The position numbers and the translations under genes were made by a program. DNA of 64,000 nt from contig CABQAR010000002.1 in NCBI GenBank assembly GCA_902462205.1, positions 186,001 through 250,000 of the forward strand, in the 5' to 3' direction. The notes below the pieces were generated by a model. It made no database searches, had not been told where the DNA came from, and saw only the letters and a list, made by a program, of their open reading frames with translations. Every line of letters starts with the position of its first letter. Within the stretch, counting starts at the first letter, position 1. The stretch comes from an uncultured Dialister sp. GTDB lineage: Bacteria; Bacillota; Negativicutes; Veillonellales; Dialisteraceae. Positions 16,367-25,077 of this stretch are shown here, piece by piece.

Positions 16367-17590
16367 TTATTTTATGAACTCTGAAATGTGGCGGTTGATT
16401 TCATCTCCCATCAGCACCTTGGCCCGCCAGTCGCCGTGGACGCCGTCAACGGCGTATTCCGTCGGCATCAGGCCCATGCCCGCAAAAGGAGCCGCCGTGT
16501 CGATATGGTCCTGCGTCCGTATCCACTGGTTGACCGCGGCGAACCGCGCCTGCCAGTCCGCCACCGTGTCCTCATCGAAGCAGCGTCGGATATTTTCGGG
16601 ATTGATGGGCGCCAGCGTGAGATAAATCGGAACAATGCCGTTGGCCCTGCATTTATTCCCTATTTCCTGCAGGTCATAAATAACCGACGACGGATCTTCT
16701 CCCCCGCGGAGACTGTTCGTCCCTCCCATGATGAGCAGATATTCCGGATGGAACGGCAGAACGTCCCTGTCGAAACGCTCCAGCATCATGCGGCTCGTGT
16801 CTCCGCTCTGCGCCAGATTAACTGTCGGGAATTCAAGATAGTAGGTCAGGCTGTACGCCGCATCGGACGGCGCAAACGACATGCGCCCTCCGCCGTGGCT
16901 GATGCTGTCTCCGAAGAGACCGAACCGCCAGCCTTCCGTCACATTCTCTATTTTCCTCGCTTCGCTCCATACGCCGACGGGATTTCCATCTGCGTCCATG
17001 CCCCTCACACGCCAGTAAATCGTTCCGATGCGCGGCTCCTCGTCATACCGTTCCATGATCGGCGACGTGCCTGCCCAGATGCGGTGGACGGACGGTTCCG
17101 CGGAATCGGGATTCTCCGGCACATCGTCATCCACTTCTATTTCGTAGGACGCCATGCCCGGGAGCCCCGTGTAGGAATAAACGGGATACAGTAGCGTCAT
17201 TCCGCTTTCGACCTGGTAATCATTCCGAAGCCGCGGCGCTTCCCGTTCGAGCGCCACCGCGGTGGAATCCCAATCCATCGCTTCCGACCATTCGCCGATG
17301 GGGTCGCCGTCCAGATTGAACGGGCGCACCTTCCAGAAAAGCGCTCCCTCCGCAGGCGAGAAATCATCCGCATTCAGAATGACCGTGTGCTGCCAGACCT
17401 GCGCCTTGTGGTATACAGGAAGCTCCTGCCCCTCGCTTTCCGTGAATACGGACAGCTCATACCCGACCGCGTCGAGATTCATATCCCATTCCAGCGCGTA
17501 CAGCGGTTTGTCCAGCGCATACGTCCCTGATGGGCAGGGAAATAAAAACAGTCCTGCATATAATAAAAGGAAAAAGAAAAACTTCTTCAT
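16367..17590 (-). CDS. Secreted SGNH/GDSL-family hydrolase
   Basis: 407 residues with a signal peptide (KKFFFFLLLYAGLFLFPCPSGTYA). Residues ~25-215 look like two beta-sandwich, fibronectin-III-like modules (repeated IYWRVRGMDADGNPVGVWSEA and LFWKVRPFNLDGDPIGEWSEA phrases). The C-terminal SGNH domain shows block I GDSISHGG (near 226), block III GGTNS (near 286) and the catalytic DGVH (near 380). Such enzymes are esterases or lipases acting outside the cytoplasmic membrane, on acetyl groups of sugars or on lipids. The gene is separated from its neighbours by terminators on both sides. Confidence 0.85.
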   Translation of the reverse strand: MKKFFFFLLLYAGLFLFPCPSGTYALDKPLYALEWDMNLDAVGYELSVFTESEGQELPVYHKAQVWQHTVILNADDFSPAEGALFWKVRPFNLDGDPIGEWSEAMDWDSTAVALEREAPRLRNDYQVESGMTLLYPVYSYTGLPGMASYEIEVDDDVPENPDSAEPSVHRIWAGTSPIMERYDEEPRIGTIYWRVRGMDADGNPVGVWSEARKIENVTEGWRFGLFGDSISHGGGRMSFAPSDAAYSLTYYLEFPTVNLAQSGDTSRMMLERFDRDVLPFHPEYLLIMGGTNSLRGGEDPSSVIYDLQEIGNKCRANGIVPIYLTLAPINPENIRRCFDEDTVADWQARFAAVNQWIRTQDHIDTAAPFAGMGLMPTEYAVDGVHGDWRAKVLMGDEINRHISEFIK

Positions 17591-17618
17591 GCATACTCTC
17601 CATTCCGCGCCTGCACAT

Positions 17619-17653
17619 AAAAAAGCAGGCTGTCCTACTATTATACCTGCTTT
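17619..17653 (-). terminator. Terminator overlapping the end of the TIM-barrel gene
   Basis: On the minus strand AAAGCAGG (17646-17653) pairs with CCTGCTTT (17622-17629), then T run. The left part covers the stop codon at 17641-17643. Confidence 0.7.
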
Positions 17654-18582
17654 CCCATGGCTTTCAACTGCAGCCTTATCTTTTCCTCCGGAAGTCCGCC
17701 GTCGGCGCTGAATAATTCATGGGTCAGGAAACGCGGCTCCACAGCTTCCACGATCTGCCGCGCCGCTTCCGTCCGGAACGGCCGGTGCTGGTCGATAGAA
17801 GAAATATGCTTCAGCAGGGCTGCTATATCCATTCCTTCCGGCGCCTCTTTTTTCAGCGACCTCCGGTAAGCGCCGGACAGCGAGCAGGACAGATGCATGC
17901 CCTGTATCAGGGATTTCATGGAGCCCATATTTTTAATCATGTTGCAGATGTACCGTGCGCCGTCCGCTTCCGTTTCAAGAGACGGATCGGTATTCATGAA
18001 ATGGCCCGTATCCAACATGAGCCCCACGTTCCTGCCGGGCAGGAGGGAAAAGAAATAGTCTATTTCCTCAGGCAGAAGGAACCGCAGTCCCGGCCAGAAC
18101 ACATTTTCAAAAAGCACCTGCACATGGGACGGCACCTCATCCGCCACCGCCTGGTAAAGGCGCGCCGTTTCTCGGAGCACGTCCATCGAGGAATAATGGA
18201 ACTCCCATGTCCATGTTTCTTCCACGAGGCAGTCCGCCACATGCCACACGAGGTACGACGGATTTTCCGCGAGCGCCGCCCGCAGATTCCGCCGGATTTC
18301 CTCCGTCCAGCCGTCCGGATCAGGCGCCCCGTAATAGGCTGTCAGGGACTCCCTGTCGGGAAACTGTTTTCTGTACCGTTTTTCATTCCCCAGATAAAAG
18401 TCCATCCATGTCGGCCAGAACCGCAGATGGACGCCTGTCGCCAGCCTTTTGAACGGATTCACGGACGGCTCGCCGGAATAAACCATCCGCTCGATCCCGT
18501 CCAGTCCGACGCGGCGTATCATTTTTTCCACGTCTTCTTCCTTCTCTTCTGGCATTACATAGCGGCTTATATTCTGTATCAT
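17641..18582 (-). CDS. TIM-barrel protein (xylose-isomerase-like fold), corrinoid-locus neighbour
   Basis: A 313-residue protein with the alternating strand-helix pattern of an AP-endonuclease-2/xylose-isomerase TIM barrel: HLRFWPTWMDFYLG, YLVWHVADCLVEETW, VQVLFENVFWPGL, NVGLMLDTGHFMN (near residue 188) and the late His in IQGMHLSCSL. E, D and H residues in these strands could form a divalent metal site. AGGAAGAG precedes the ATG. It follows the ABC binding-protein gene by 31 nt and is surely co-transcribed with it. Function unknown; a role linked to the imported ligand is inferred from context only. Confidence 0.75.
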   Translation of the reverse strand: MIQNISRYVMPEEKEEDVEKMIRRVGLDGIERMVYSGEPSVNPFKRLATGVHLRFWPTWMDFYLGNEKRYRKQFPDRESLTAYYGAPDPDGWTEEIRRNLRAALAENPSYLVWHVADCLVEETWTWEFHYSSMDVLRETARLYQAVADEVPSHVQVLFENVFWPGLRFLLPEEIDYFFSLLPGRNVGLMLDTGHFMNTDPSLETEADGARYICNMIKNMGSMKSLIQGMHLSCSLSGAYRRSLKKEAPEGMDIAALLKHISSIDQHRPFRTEAARQIVEAVEPRFLTHELFSADGGLPEEKIRLQLKAMGKQV

Positions 18583-18613
18583 CAGCTTCTCTTCCTGTCA
18601 CTCATCATTTCCG

Positions 18614-19621
18614 TTAAAATCCTTTGATCTGCTTTTCGCCGGACATGTCGAAAAGCGTCCCGTAAGCCGCGTTCGCCATCGCCTTCACCGCGAAGACGCA
18701 GTTCTGGGAAGCCGCGTAGATATACCTGTCGTCCAATGGCCTGATATCATGGAAGGCGCGCATATTCTGCACCGCCGGATTGGCAAAAAATTCCTCCTTG
18801 TACTTTCCTGCTCCCGTTTCATCGGACACCCTGTCCTTGGAAACGAAGAAGAAATCAGGATCCGCCTTGACCATCAGCTCCTGCGACAGAAGCTGACCGT
18901 TGGAAACGCCCGCTTTCTCAAAAGCGTTCCTGATCCCCGCCCGCGTAAGCAGCTCGTGATACATGGAGCCGGGACCGCCGTAACGGCTCATCTGGGAAAC
19001 GAGCATCGCCACCGGCGGCTGCCCGGTCCGCGCCTTTAAAGCCGTATCGACCTCCGCCAGCTGCCTTTCCATTTCAGCCACCACCCTGTCGCCACGTTCC
19101 TTTTCCCCCACCGCCGCCGCGATGATCTGCACATCCTTTTCCGCCTGCGCGATCGATTTCGGGCCGTCGACCATGACGACCGGATACCCGAGATTCCTCC
19201 ACATCTCCAGCTCCTTCGGCTTCGTATACGAAGAAGCCACGATGAGGTCAGGACGCACCTTGGTCAGTACCTCCATGGAAATACCGTTCAGCGGAACGAC
19301 GACCTCCATATTTTTCGTTTCTTCCGCGATATAGGAAATAGACGGATCCTGATCCGCCACGAAACAGGCCGCCAGACGAGAAGGCTCCACCACGCCGAGC
19401 AGCATCGTATCAATGGACGAAGACGTCCCGAGGATGCGCACCGGCTTATGCGGGATCGCCACGCTGTTTCCGAACCCATCCGTCACCATATAACTTTCCC
19501 CCGGAACGGCGGACTCTCCCATTTTTTTCATGCCGCAGCCGGAGAAAAAAAGAATGACTGCCAGCGCAGCCGACAAAAGCAAAAGAAACCGGCCCTTCCT
19601 GTCTTCTATTTCCACCATCAT
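18614..19621 (-). CDS. ABC transporter substrate-binding lipoprotein (BtuF/FecB-like)
   Basis: 335 residues from the tandem ATG at 19621, which has GAAAGG 9 nt upstream. Lipobox LFFSGC gives a lipoprotein. The fold is the cluster A-II (helical-backbone) type for corrinoids, heme or siderophores: VTDGFGNSVAIPHKPVRILG at the start, then VRPDLIVASSYTKP (near residue 120) and VKADPDFFFVSKD. It diverges from the cobalamin-riboswitch TonB receptor gene, so corrinoid or cobalamin is the best ligand guess. No permease or ATPase gene is nearby, so it must use a transporter encoded elsewhere. Confidence 0.85.
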   Translation of the reverse strand: MMVEIEDRKGRFLLLLSAALAVILFFSGCGMKKMGESAVPGESYMVTDGFGNSVAIPHKPVRILGTSSSIDTMLLGVVEPSRLAACFVADQDPSISYIAEETKNMEVVVPLNGISMEVLTKVRPDLIVASSYTKPKELEMWRNLGYPVVMVDGPKSIAQAEKDVQIIAAAVGEKERGDRVVAEMERQLAEVDTALKARTGQPPVAMLVSQMSRYGGPGSMYHELLTRAGIRNAFEKAGVSNGQLLSQELMVKADPDFFFVSKDRVSDETGAGKYKEEFFANPAVQNMRAFHDIRPLDDRYIYAASQNCVFAVKAMANAAYGTLFDMSGEKQIKGF

Positions 19622-19821
19622 GATAATAATCCTTTCTTCCATACATTTCGATTTCTTTCAGTTTAACGGCCGGAAACGGCGTCGTCAAATCCCCTTCTTT
19701 TGATCCGCTTTTCCGTTTTCTGAACGCATTCCCTTCCTTTTAAAATCTGTTTCATATATTTTCATTAAGCTATTGCTAATTATTATTCATTTTACTATAA
19801 TGTTTATAGCTCATTATAGAG

Positions 19822-19975
19822 CCCCATAAAGGTTCCATCAGGATCAAAAGAGAAGCCCGGTCAGAAGCCGGCACGGTCCCGCCGCTGTAAAGAGGAGAAT
19901 GCTTCATATATCCCACTGGGAAACCGGGAAGGGGAAGCTGACGATGAACCTAAGTCAGAAGAACTGCCTTTATGA
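19822..19975 (+). ncRNA. Cobalamin riboswitch
   Basis: The plus strand carries conserved landmarks in order: AAAGGTTCC (near 19828), AGAAGCCCGGTCAGAAGCCGG then CACGGTCCCGCCGCTGT (19850-19888), CCACTGGGAAACCGGGAAGG (19912-19932), TGACGATGAACC, and AGTCAGAAGAACTGCCTTTA (19953-19972). It lies about 110 nt before the TonB-receptor start. No obvious terminator follows, so control may act on translation. An ORF reading through it from 19899 is not used. Confidence 0.93.
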
Positions 19976-20081
19976 GAAAATACCTGTGCAGGAAGCCAAC
20001 GATACGATGCATATCGCGCTTCATTGGAGAGGACTATTTTCTATACCCTTTGTGACAGGGAATATCAGAGGAGGAATTACA

Positions 20082-21983
20082 ATGAATAAGGGAATGATTT
20101 TAGCGTCTTTGGCAGCCATGTCCGTGGCCGGAGGCGCTTTTTCTGTGCAGGCCGCTAGCATGCCGGTCTATACGCTCGACCAGATCGTCGTCACCGCCGC
20201 CAGGACAGAAGAAAAACAGATTGACTCCAACGCAGACGTATCCGTCGTGACGGCAAAAGAAATCGAACAGAAGCACTTTAATGATGTTTCCGAAGCCATC
20301 CGTAACGTCCCCGGCGTTATCTTGGGGAATTATGCGGCAAGCGGACAGAATTATTCCAACAATAAAATCTTTATCAACGGCTCGCCAAACATCGTCATCC
20401 TTGTGGATGGAATGAGAAGAAATACGAACGGAGTCCCCGGCTCGTCCCCGAATATCGGCGGACTGGTCGACATGTCTTCCGTTGACCATATAGAAGTCCT
20501 GAAAGGATCTGCTTCCACCCTGTACGGCTCTGATGCGCAGGGCGGCGTCATCAATATCATCACAAAAAGGCCGAAGCAGGAGGAAGTGCACACGAAGGTC
20601 GGCATCGGCTTTGGAAATAATTCCACGGAAAGATACAGCATTTACAACGAGGGCAAGTCGGGAAACGTATTCTGGACCATTGATGCAGGAAAACAGCTGC
20701 AGGGCGATTACAATGACGGATGGGGAAGGAAGGTCATCAACCATCTGAATGCGAAACATGCGAACGTCAAGCTCGGATATGACCTTGGCTCCGGTTCCGA
20801 CATCGTTTTCAACTATGAGAAATACAAGGCCGATTATACCCGTCCTGACCAGAATTCCAATGACACGACCGCCGTCAAAGGCAAAAAGGATAATGATTCC
20901 ATCAGCCTCCAGTACACGGCCAGACTTTCCGATTCCCTGAAAAACCAGTTCTCCATGTACAGGAACCGCAATTCGTTTGATGATAACTACACCCTTGTCG
21001 GCGGCGGTTCTTATGCGCCGTACAACTGGGTCATGGAAATGAGCACTGTCGGAATTTCCGACCAGCTCACCTATGACAAGGGCAGGCAGACCATCATCGG
21101 CGGCATCGACTGGTACAGAAATAAAATCGACACATATAAGAGCGATCCGGCCGAAGGCGCAGAAATCACGAACACCGCGTTCTACATCCAGGACAAGATA
21201 GACATCACAAACCGTTGGAACATCACCCCCGGCATCCGCTATGACCACCATTCCGAATTCGGCGGACACACATCCCCCAGCCTTTCCGTCGGATACAAGC
21301 AGAACGACAGGACCAACTATTATTTCAACTACAAGGAATTTTTCGTCGCCCCCGACCTTTACCAGCTGAACGCCGCTTATTACGGCAATAAAGATCTGAA
21401 GCCGTCTGAGGGCCATACCTTTGAGCTGGGCGTCAACCATGAATTTAATGACACGCTGTCCGGCACATTGAACATCTTCCGCCAGCATTCCAAAAACAGG
21501 ATCATCTATTCCTATGACACGTGGCGTTTTGAAAATTCAGGAAAAATGGATTCCACCGGGTTCGGAATCACGTTCAACAAGAAAATTGACGACCACTGGA
21601 GCGCAGGTGTCGGCTATACCTATCTCCATATCGATCCCCTGAGTGACAGTGAAAATGAAAACCTCAACGGACAGCTTCCGAGAAGCACTTTCGACATCCA
21701 TGTAAATTATGATTCCGACAAGCTGGATGCATCCCTGACCGGCAGGGGAATCATGGACCGCTACGGTTCCAAGTCACAGCCCGCCATGAGGGAGTACGGC
21801 AATTTCTGGGTATGGGACCTGTACGCCAACTACCATGTCAATCAAACGATGGCCGTTTACGGGCGCCTGAACAATATTTTTGACCAGTTCTACACGGATA
21901 TAGGCACGAGTTACGACCCGTACGGAAACTGGTATTCCGCACCGGGCAGAAACTTTGAACTGGGCGTCCAGTTCCAGTTCTGA
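20082..21983 (+). CDS. btuB: TonB-dependent outer-membrane receptor, cobalamin-type (BtuB-like)
   Basis: 633 residues from ATG 20082, with AGAGGAGG 8 nt upstream. A signal peptide ends near AGGAFSVQA (residue 24), followed by a TonB box region YTLDQIVVTAAR, a plug domain (VLKGSASTLYGSDAQGGVIN near residue 140) and a 22-strand barrel ending in ...FELGVQFQF, with terminal Phe as outer-membrane proteins have. The riboswitch upstream points to cobalamin or a related corrinoid as the ligand. Uptake would need TonB-ExbBD, not in this window. Confidence 0.92.
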   Translation: MNKGMILASLAAMSVAGGAFSVQAASMPVYTLDQIVVTAARTEEKQIDSNADVSVVTAKEIEQKHFNDVSEAIRNVPGVILGNYAASGQNYSNNKIFINGSPNIVILVDGMRRNTNGVPGSSPNIGGLVDMSSVDHIEVLKGSASTLYGSDAQGGVINIITKRPKQEEVHTKVGIGFGNNSTERYSIYNEGKSGNVFWTIDAGKQLQGDYNDGWGRKVINHLNAKHANVKLGYDLGSGSDIVFNYEKYKADYTRPDQNSNDTTAVKGKKDNDSISLQYTARLSDSLKNQFSMYRNRNSFDDNYTLVGGGSYAPYNWVMEMSTVGISDQLTYDKGRQTIIGGIDWYRNKIDTYKSDPAEGAEITNTAFYIQDKIDITNRWNITPGIRYDHHSEFGGHTSPSLSVGYKQNDRTNYYFNYKEFFVAPDLYQLNAAYYGNKDLKPSEGHTFELGVNHEFNDTLSGTLNIFRQHSKNRIIYSYDTWRFENSGKMDSTGFGITFNKKIDDHWSAGVGYTYLHIDPLSDSENENLNGQLPRSTFDIHVNYDSDKLDASLTGRGIMDRYGSKSQPAMREYGNFWVWDLYANYHVNQTMAVYGRLNNIFDQFYTDIGTSYDPYGNWYSAPGRNFELGVQFQF

Positions 21984-21997
21984 TCCTGATATATTCC

Positions 21998-22036
21998 GAG
22001 GAGGGCTTCCGCGATGGCGGCACCTCCTCTTTTTTC
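21998..22036 (+). terminator. Terminator after the TonB receptor gene
   Basis: GAGGAGG (21998-22004) pairs with CCTCCTC (22023-22029), then seven T. Confidence 0.8.
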
Positions 22037-22057
22037 ATTTCCTCTTTCCTTTTCCCC

Positions 22058-22158
22058 TTGCATTTCATGTCCCAAGAGTATAAAATATTTCAGAAAAGTT
22101 TATATCATTTTCGCCAAAGGAGGGAGGATCGCTGTGCTTGTAGCGGTCTTCCCTTTTT
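22058..22158 (+). promoter_or_regulatory. uraA promoter and leader terminator (possible attenuator)
   Basis: TTGCAT (22058-22063), 17 nt, TAAAAT (22081-22086) forms a likely promoter. About 30 nt after the start site an almost perfect 12-bp hairpin (22122-22133 with 22142-22153, two G-U pairs) is followed by TTTTT (22154-22158), all before the uraA start at 22189. This has the form of a transcription attenuator. No PyrR-binding consensus was recognised. Confidence 0.6.
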
Positions 22159-22188
22159 GCGAGCCTGACATTTCCAAGGGAGGAATTT

Positions 22189-23460
22189 ATGGAAAAAAGA
22201 ATCATCGAAGTCGAAGAAAAACTGCCTGTTTTACCCACAATCCCACTGAGCCTGCAGCACCTGTTCGCCATGTTCGGCTCCACGGTGCTCGTTCCGTTCC
22301 TGCTCAATGTCGATCCGGCGACCTGCCTTTTCATGAACGGGATCGGCACGCTGCTGTACCTGACCATCTGCAAATGGAAGCTGCCCGCCTACCTTGGCTC
22401 GAGTTTCGCTTTCATCTCTCCCGTCCTCGCCGTCACCGCCACGCAGGGCATGAGCTATGCGGACGCGCAGAGCGGATTCATCTGCTTCGGCCTTTCCTTC
22501 ATGATTCTGGCGCTCCTCGTCAAAAAAATAGGGACCGGCTGGATCGACACATTGTTTCCGCCGGCCGCCATGGGCGCCATCGTCGCCATCATCGGACTTG
22601 AGCTCGCTCCGCTTGCCATGAGCATGTCCGGATTCATGGGCGAGGCGCAGGGCATGTCCAACGCGACGGCCATCATGATCTCCATGTTCACCCTGATCGT
22701 GACGATCCTCGCCACCGTGCTGGGGCGCGGATTCATTTCCATCATTCCGATCCTCATCGGCGTCATCGCCGGTTACCTCCTCTCCATTTTCATGGACGTC
22801 GTGAATTTCTCCCATGTGGCTGAAATGCCATGGTTCGCCCTCCCCACGTTTTACGCCCCGCATTTCAATATCAGCGCCATCATGATGATCATGCCCGCGC
22901 TCTTCGTCGTATTCGCGGAACACCTCGGCCACCTGTTCGTCACGAGCGACATCGTCGGACGGGACCTGATCAACGAGCCGGGGCTCCATCGCTCCCTCTT
23001 CGCTGACGGACTTTCCAACGTCATCTCCGGCTTCGTCGGCTCCACGCCGAACACGACATACGGTGAAAACATGGGCGTCATGGCCATGACCGGCGTATAC
23101 AGCACATGGGTCATCGGCGGCGCAGCCATCTTCGCCATCATATTCTCCTTCATCGGCAAGATCGCCGCCGTCATCCACGCCATCCCGACCCCCGTCATGG
23201 GCGGCGTCTGCATCCTCCTCTTCGGCTTCATCGCCGCTTCCGGCATCCGCATGCTGATAGAAAAGAAAGTGGACTACACGAAATCAAGGAACCTGATCCT
23301 CACCGCCGTCACCATGATTTCCGGACTCTCCGGCGCCACCATCGTCGTCGGCCCGGTACAGCTGAAAGGCATGGGTCTCGCCACCGTCGTCGCCATGTGC
23401 CTCTCCCTCACCTTCCTCTTCTTCGACAAGCTCCACATGTCAAACGACCAGAAAGCATAA
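22189..23460 (+). CDS. uraA: Uracil permease, NCS2 family
   Basis: A 423-residue protein with about 12-14 membrane segments. Family features: the opening SLQHLFAMFGSTVLVPFLL (near residue 21), YLGSSFAFISPV (near 66), FAEHLGHLFVTSDIVGRDL (near 242) with the conserved Glu, and the NCS2 signature GSTPNTTYGENMGVMAMTGV (near 284). The QHLFAMFG and NTTYGENMG forms match proton-uracil symporters such as UraA/PyrP rather than xanthine carriers. AAGGGAGG precedes the ATG. Stand-alone gene with its own leader terminator. Confidence 0.93.
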   Translation: MEKRIIEVEEKLPVLPTIPLSLQHLFAMFGSTVLVPFLLNVDPATCLFMNGIGTLLYLTICKWKLPAYLGSSFAFISPVLAVTATQGMSYADAQSGFICFGLSFMILALLVKKIGTGWIDTLFPPAAMGAIVAIIGLELAPLAMSMSGFMGEAQGMSNATAIMISMFTLIVTILATVLGRGFISIIPILIGVIAGYLLSIFMDVVNFSHVAEMPWFALPTFYAPHFNISAIMMIMPALFVVFAEHLGHLFVTSDIVGRDLINEPGLHRSLFADGLSNVISGFVGSTPNTTYGENMGVMAMTGVYSTWVIGGAAIFAIIFSFIGKIAAVIHAIPTPVMGGVCILLFGFIAASGIRMLIEKKVDYTKSRNLILTAVTMISGLSGATIVVGPVQLKGMGLATVVAMCLSLTFLFFDKLHMSNDQKA

Positions 23461-23550
23461 AATTTCCGGCGCCCTCCGTCAGGATTCTATAAGCAGGGAA
23501 TTTATATTATAATAGATACACAGATATCCTCAGTACCACGGGAGGCCTTT

Positions 23551-23736
23551 ATGGACTTAAGTGAAGAAATAGCGAAAATGAACCTGTATAAAACCTTCGA
23601 GCCTTACATCGACAAATCCGTCACCATGGACGCCCGTCTAAAAGGACAGGTCAGGCTCGTCGAAAACGCGCCGGCAGAAGCAAAAGAAGCCTTGGTCAAA
23701 TGGTCTGCCATGAAACTGAAATCCAGACTGTTCTGA
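23551..23736 (+). CDS. Small hypothetical protein
   Basis: 61 residues, amphipathic and helical (DLSEEIAKMNLYKTFEPYID... KEALVKWSAMKLKSRLF), with no membrane segment and no recognised motif. GGGAGG lies 6 nt before the ATG and a TATAAT-like element (23507-23515) sits upstream, which supports a real gene. The only other content of the 23461-23821 stretch is the 86-nt gap before the TM2 gene. Confidence 0.6.
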   Translation: MDLSEEIAKMNLYKTFEPYIDKSVTMDARLKGQVRLVENAPAEAKEALVKWSAMKLKSRLF

Positions 23737-23821
23737 CCATCAGCAAAAAGAAATATATCTTCCTCGATACGAACGGAAAATTCCTTCTTGCTCCTGATTT
23801 TTTTTAAAGGAAATACGAACT

Positions 23822-24166
23822 ATGGAATACTTATTGGACAATGACGACATCGCCCTACTCAACCTTCTCACCCCCGAGCAGAAAAGCCATGCCCTCAACC
23901 TCTATGCGCCACGGGAAAAGAAGACGTCCACCGCCTACATCCTGTGGGTCCTTGTGGGATGCCACTACTTTTATCTGGGCCATCCCTTCAAAAATCTCCT
24001 GCTCTGGCTCCTCATGAGCTGCTTCATCGGAGAAATCTGGTGGGTCGTCGACCTCTTCCGCATGAAAGGGCTGGTCAGGGAAAAAAACAAGGAAATACTC
24101 GACGAATGTGTCAAAGAGGCGCAGAACCTGTATCCCTCCTCCACCATTCCGCCGGTCAGACTGTAA
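23822..24166 (+). CDS. TM2-domain-like membrane protein
   Basis: 114 residues: a soluble N-terminal ~35 residues, then two membrane segments joined by a short turn (STAYILWVLVGCHYFYLGH and NLLLWLLMSCFIGEIWWVVDLF). The G-x-H-x-F-Y-L-G turn and the W-x-x-D-L-F end are the marks of TM2 domains. A charged C-terminal tail follows. Function of bacterial TM2 proteins is largely unknown. Confidence 0.75.
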   Translation: MEYLLDNDDIALLNLLTPEQKSHALNLYAPREKKTSTAYILWVLVGCHYFYLGHPFKNLLLWLLMSCFIGEIWWVVDLFRMKGLVREKNKEILDECVKEAQNLYPSSTIPPVRL

Positions 24167-24171
24167 AAAAG

Positions 24172-24209
24172 AAAACGTACCCCGCTCCATTCTGCAAGGG
24201 TACGTTTTT
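24172..24209. terminator. Bidirectional terminator
   Basis: AAAACGTACCC (24172-24182) pairs with GGGTACGTTTT (24198-24208). Shared by the TM2 gene and the convergent deoC. Confidence 0.85.
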
Positions 24210-24240
24210 ATTATGCGGCAAAATATCTCCTAAGGAACGA

Positions 24241-24888
24241 TTACGATTCCTTCAGCGCGCGGATGGCTCCGCTCGCGCCGATCCTGTCCGCGCCTGCTGC
24301 CAAATACGCTTCCATCTCCGCCTTCGTATGGATGCCGCCGGCCGCCTTGATCTTCACTCCCGAGCCGACATGCTTCCTGAAAAGCGCCACATCCGCCAGC
24401 GTCGCTCCTCCCGTTCCGAATCCGGTGGACGTCTTGATAAAATCCGCCCCGCCCTTCGTCACGCATTCGCAGACCTTTATTTTTTCCTCTTCCGTCAGGT
24501 AACAGGCCTCCACGATCACCTTGAGGATCCGATCGCCCACGAGCTCCTTCAGCACGGCGATTTCCTCCGTCACCAGATCGTACTCCCCGTTCTTCACCGC
24601 CCCGATATGGATGACCATGTCCACCTCGTCCGCGCCATCCTCGACGGCATGGATCGTTTCCGCCTGCTTCGCCTCCGAACTCCCGTTGCCCAGCGGAAAC
24701 CCCACCACCGTGCAGATACGGAGCGCCGGATAATTTTCACGGATCCGCTTCACATAAGACGAAGGGACGCAGACCGAAGCCATATGGTACTCCAGCGCCT
24801 CCTCGCAAAGCGTCCGCACCTCCTCCCAGCTCGCCGTAGCCTTGAGCAGCGTATGGTCTACATGGCTTAATATTTCTTCCGCATCCAT
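24241..24888 (-). CDS. deoC: Deoxyribose-phosphate aldolase
   Basis: 215 residues from ATG 24888 (AAAGGAG 7 nt upstream; an in-frame extension to 24927 lacks a site). Marks of DeoC: HVDHTLLKATA (near residue 8), VCVPSSYV, CTVVGFPLGNGSSEAK (near 60), DEVDMVIHIGAVK (near 82), the Schiff-base region KVIVEACYLTEEEK (near 120), and TSTGFGTGGAT (near 155). It splits 2-deoxyribose-5-phosphate into glyceraldehyde-3-phosphate and acetaldehyde in deoxynucleoside breakdown. Stand-alone. Confidence 0.95.
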   Translation of the reverse strand: MDAEEILSHVDHTLLKATASWEEVRTLCEEALEYHMASVCVPSSYVKRIRENYPALRICTVVGFPLGNGSSEAKQAETIHAVEDGADEVDMVIHIGAVKNGEYDLVTEEIAVLKELVGDRILKVIVEACYLTEEEKIKVCECVTKGGADFIKTSTGFGTGGATLADVALFRKHVGSGVKIKAAGGIHTKAEMEAYLAAGADRIGASGAIRALKES

Positions 24889-25077
24889 AAGAAAACTCCT
24901 TTCTGTAACCGGTTCCGTCATTTCCATTCCATTATACCATCTCCCGATTCCCTGCTTTTTCCAAAGCCTTGCCAGAAATTTAATTTCTTTGCAGACTTTT
25001 TACAAAATCCATGTATGATATAGAAAAGAGACGAAATACAATTCCCTGCGTTGCCCGTGCAGCAGAAAGGAAAAACC

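Noticed and set aside
19899..20081. N-terminal extension of the TonB receptor through the riboswitch
   Set aside because: The signal peptide and the AGAGGAGG site place the start at 20082; the upstream part is conserved riboswitch RNA.
20100..21488. 462-codon open frame antisense to the TonB receptor gene
   Set aside because: It is the shadow of a GC-rich coding region; no ribosome site and the TonB receptor is certain on the plus strand.
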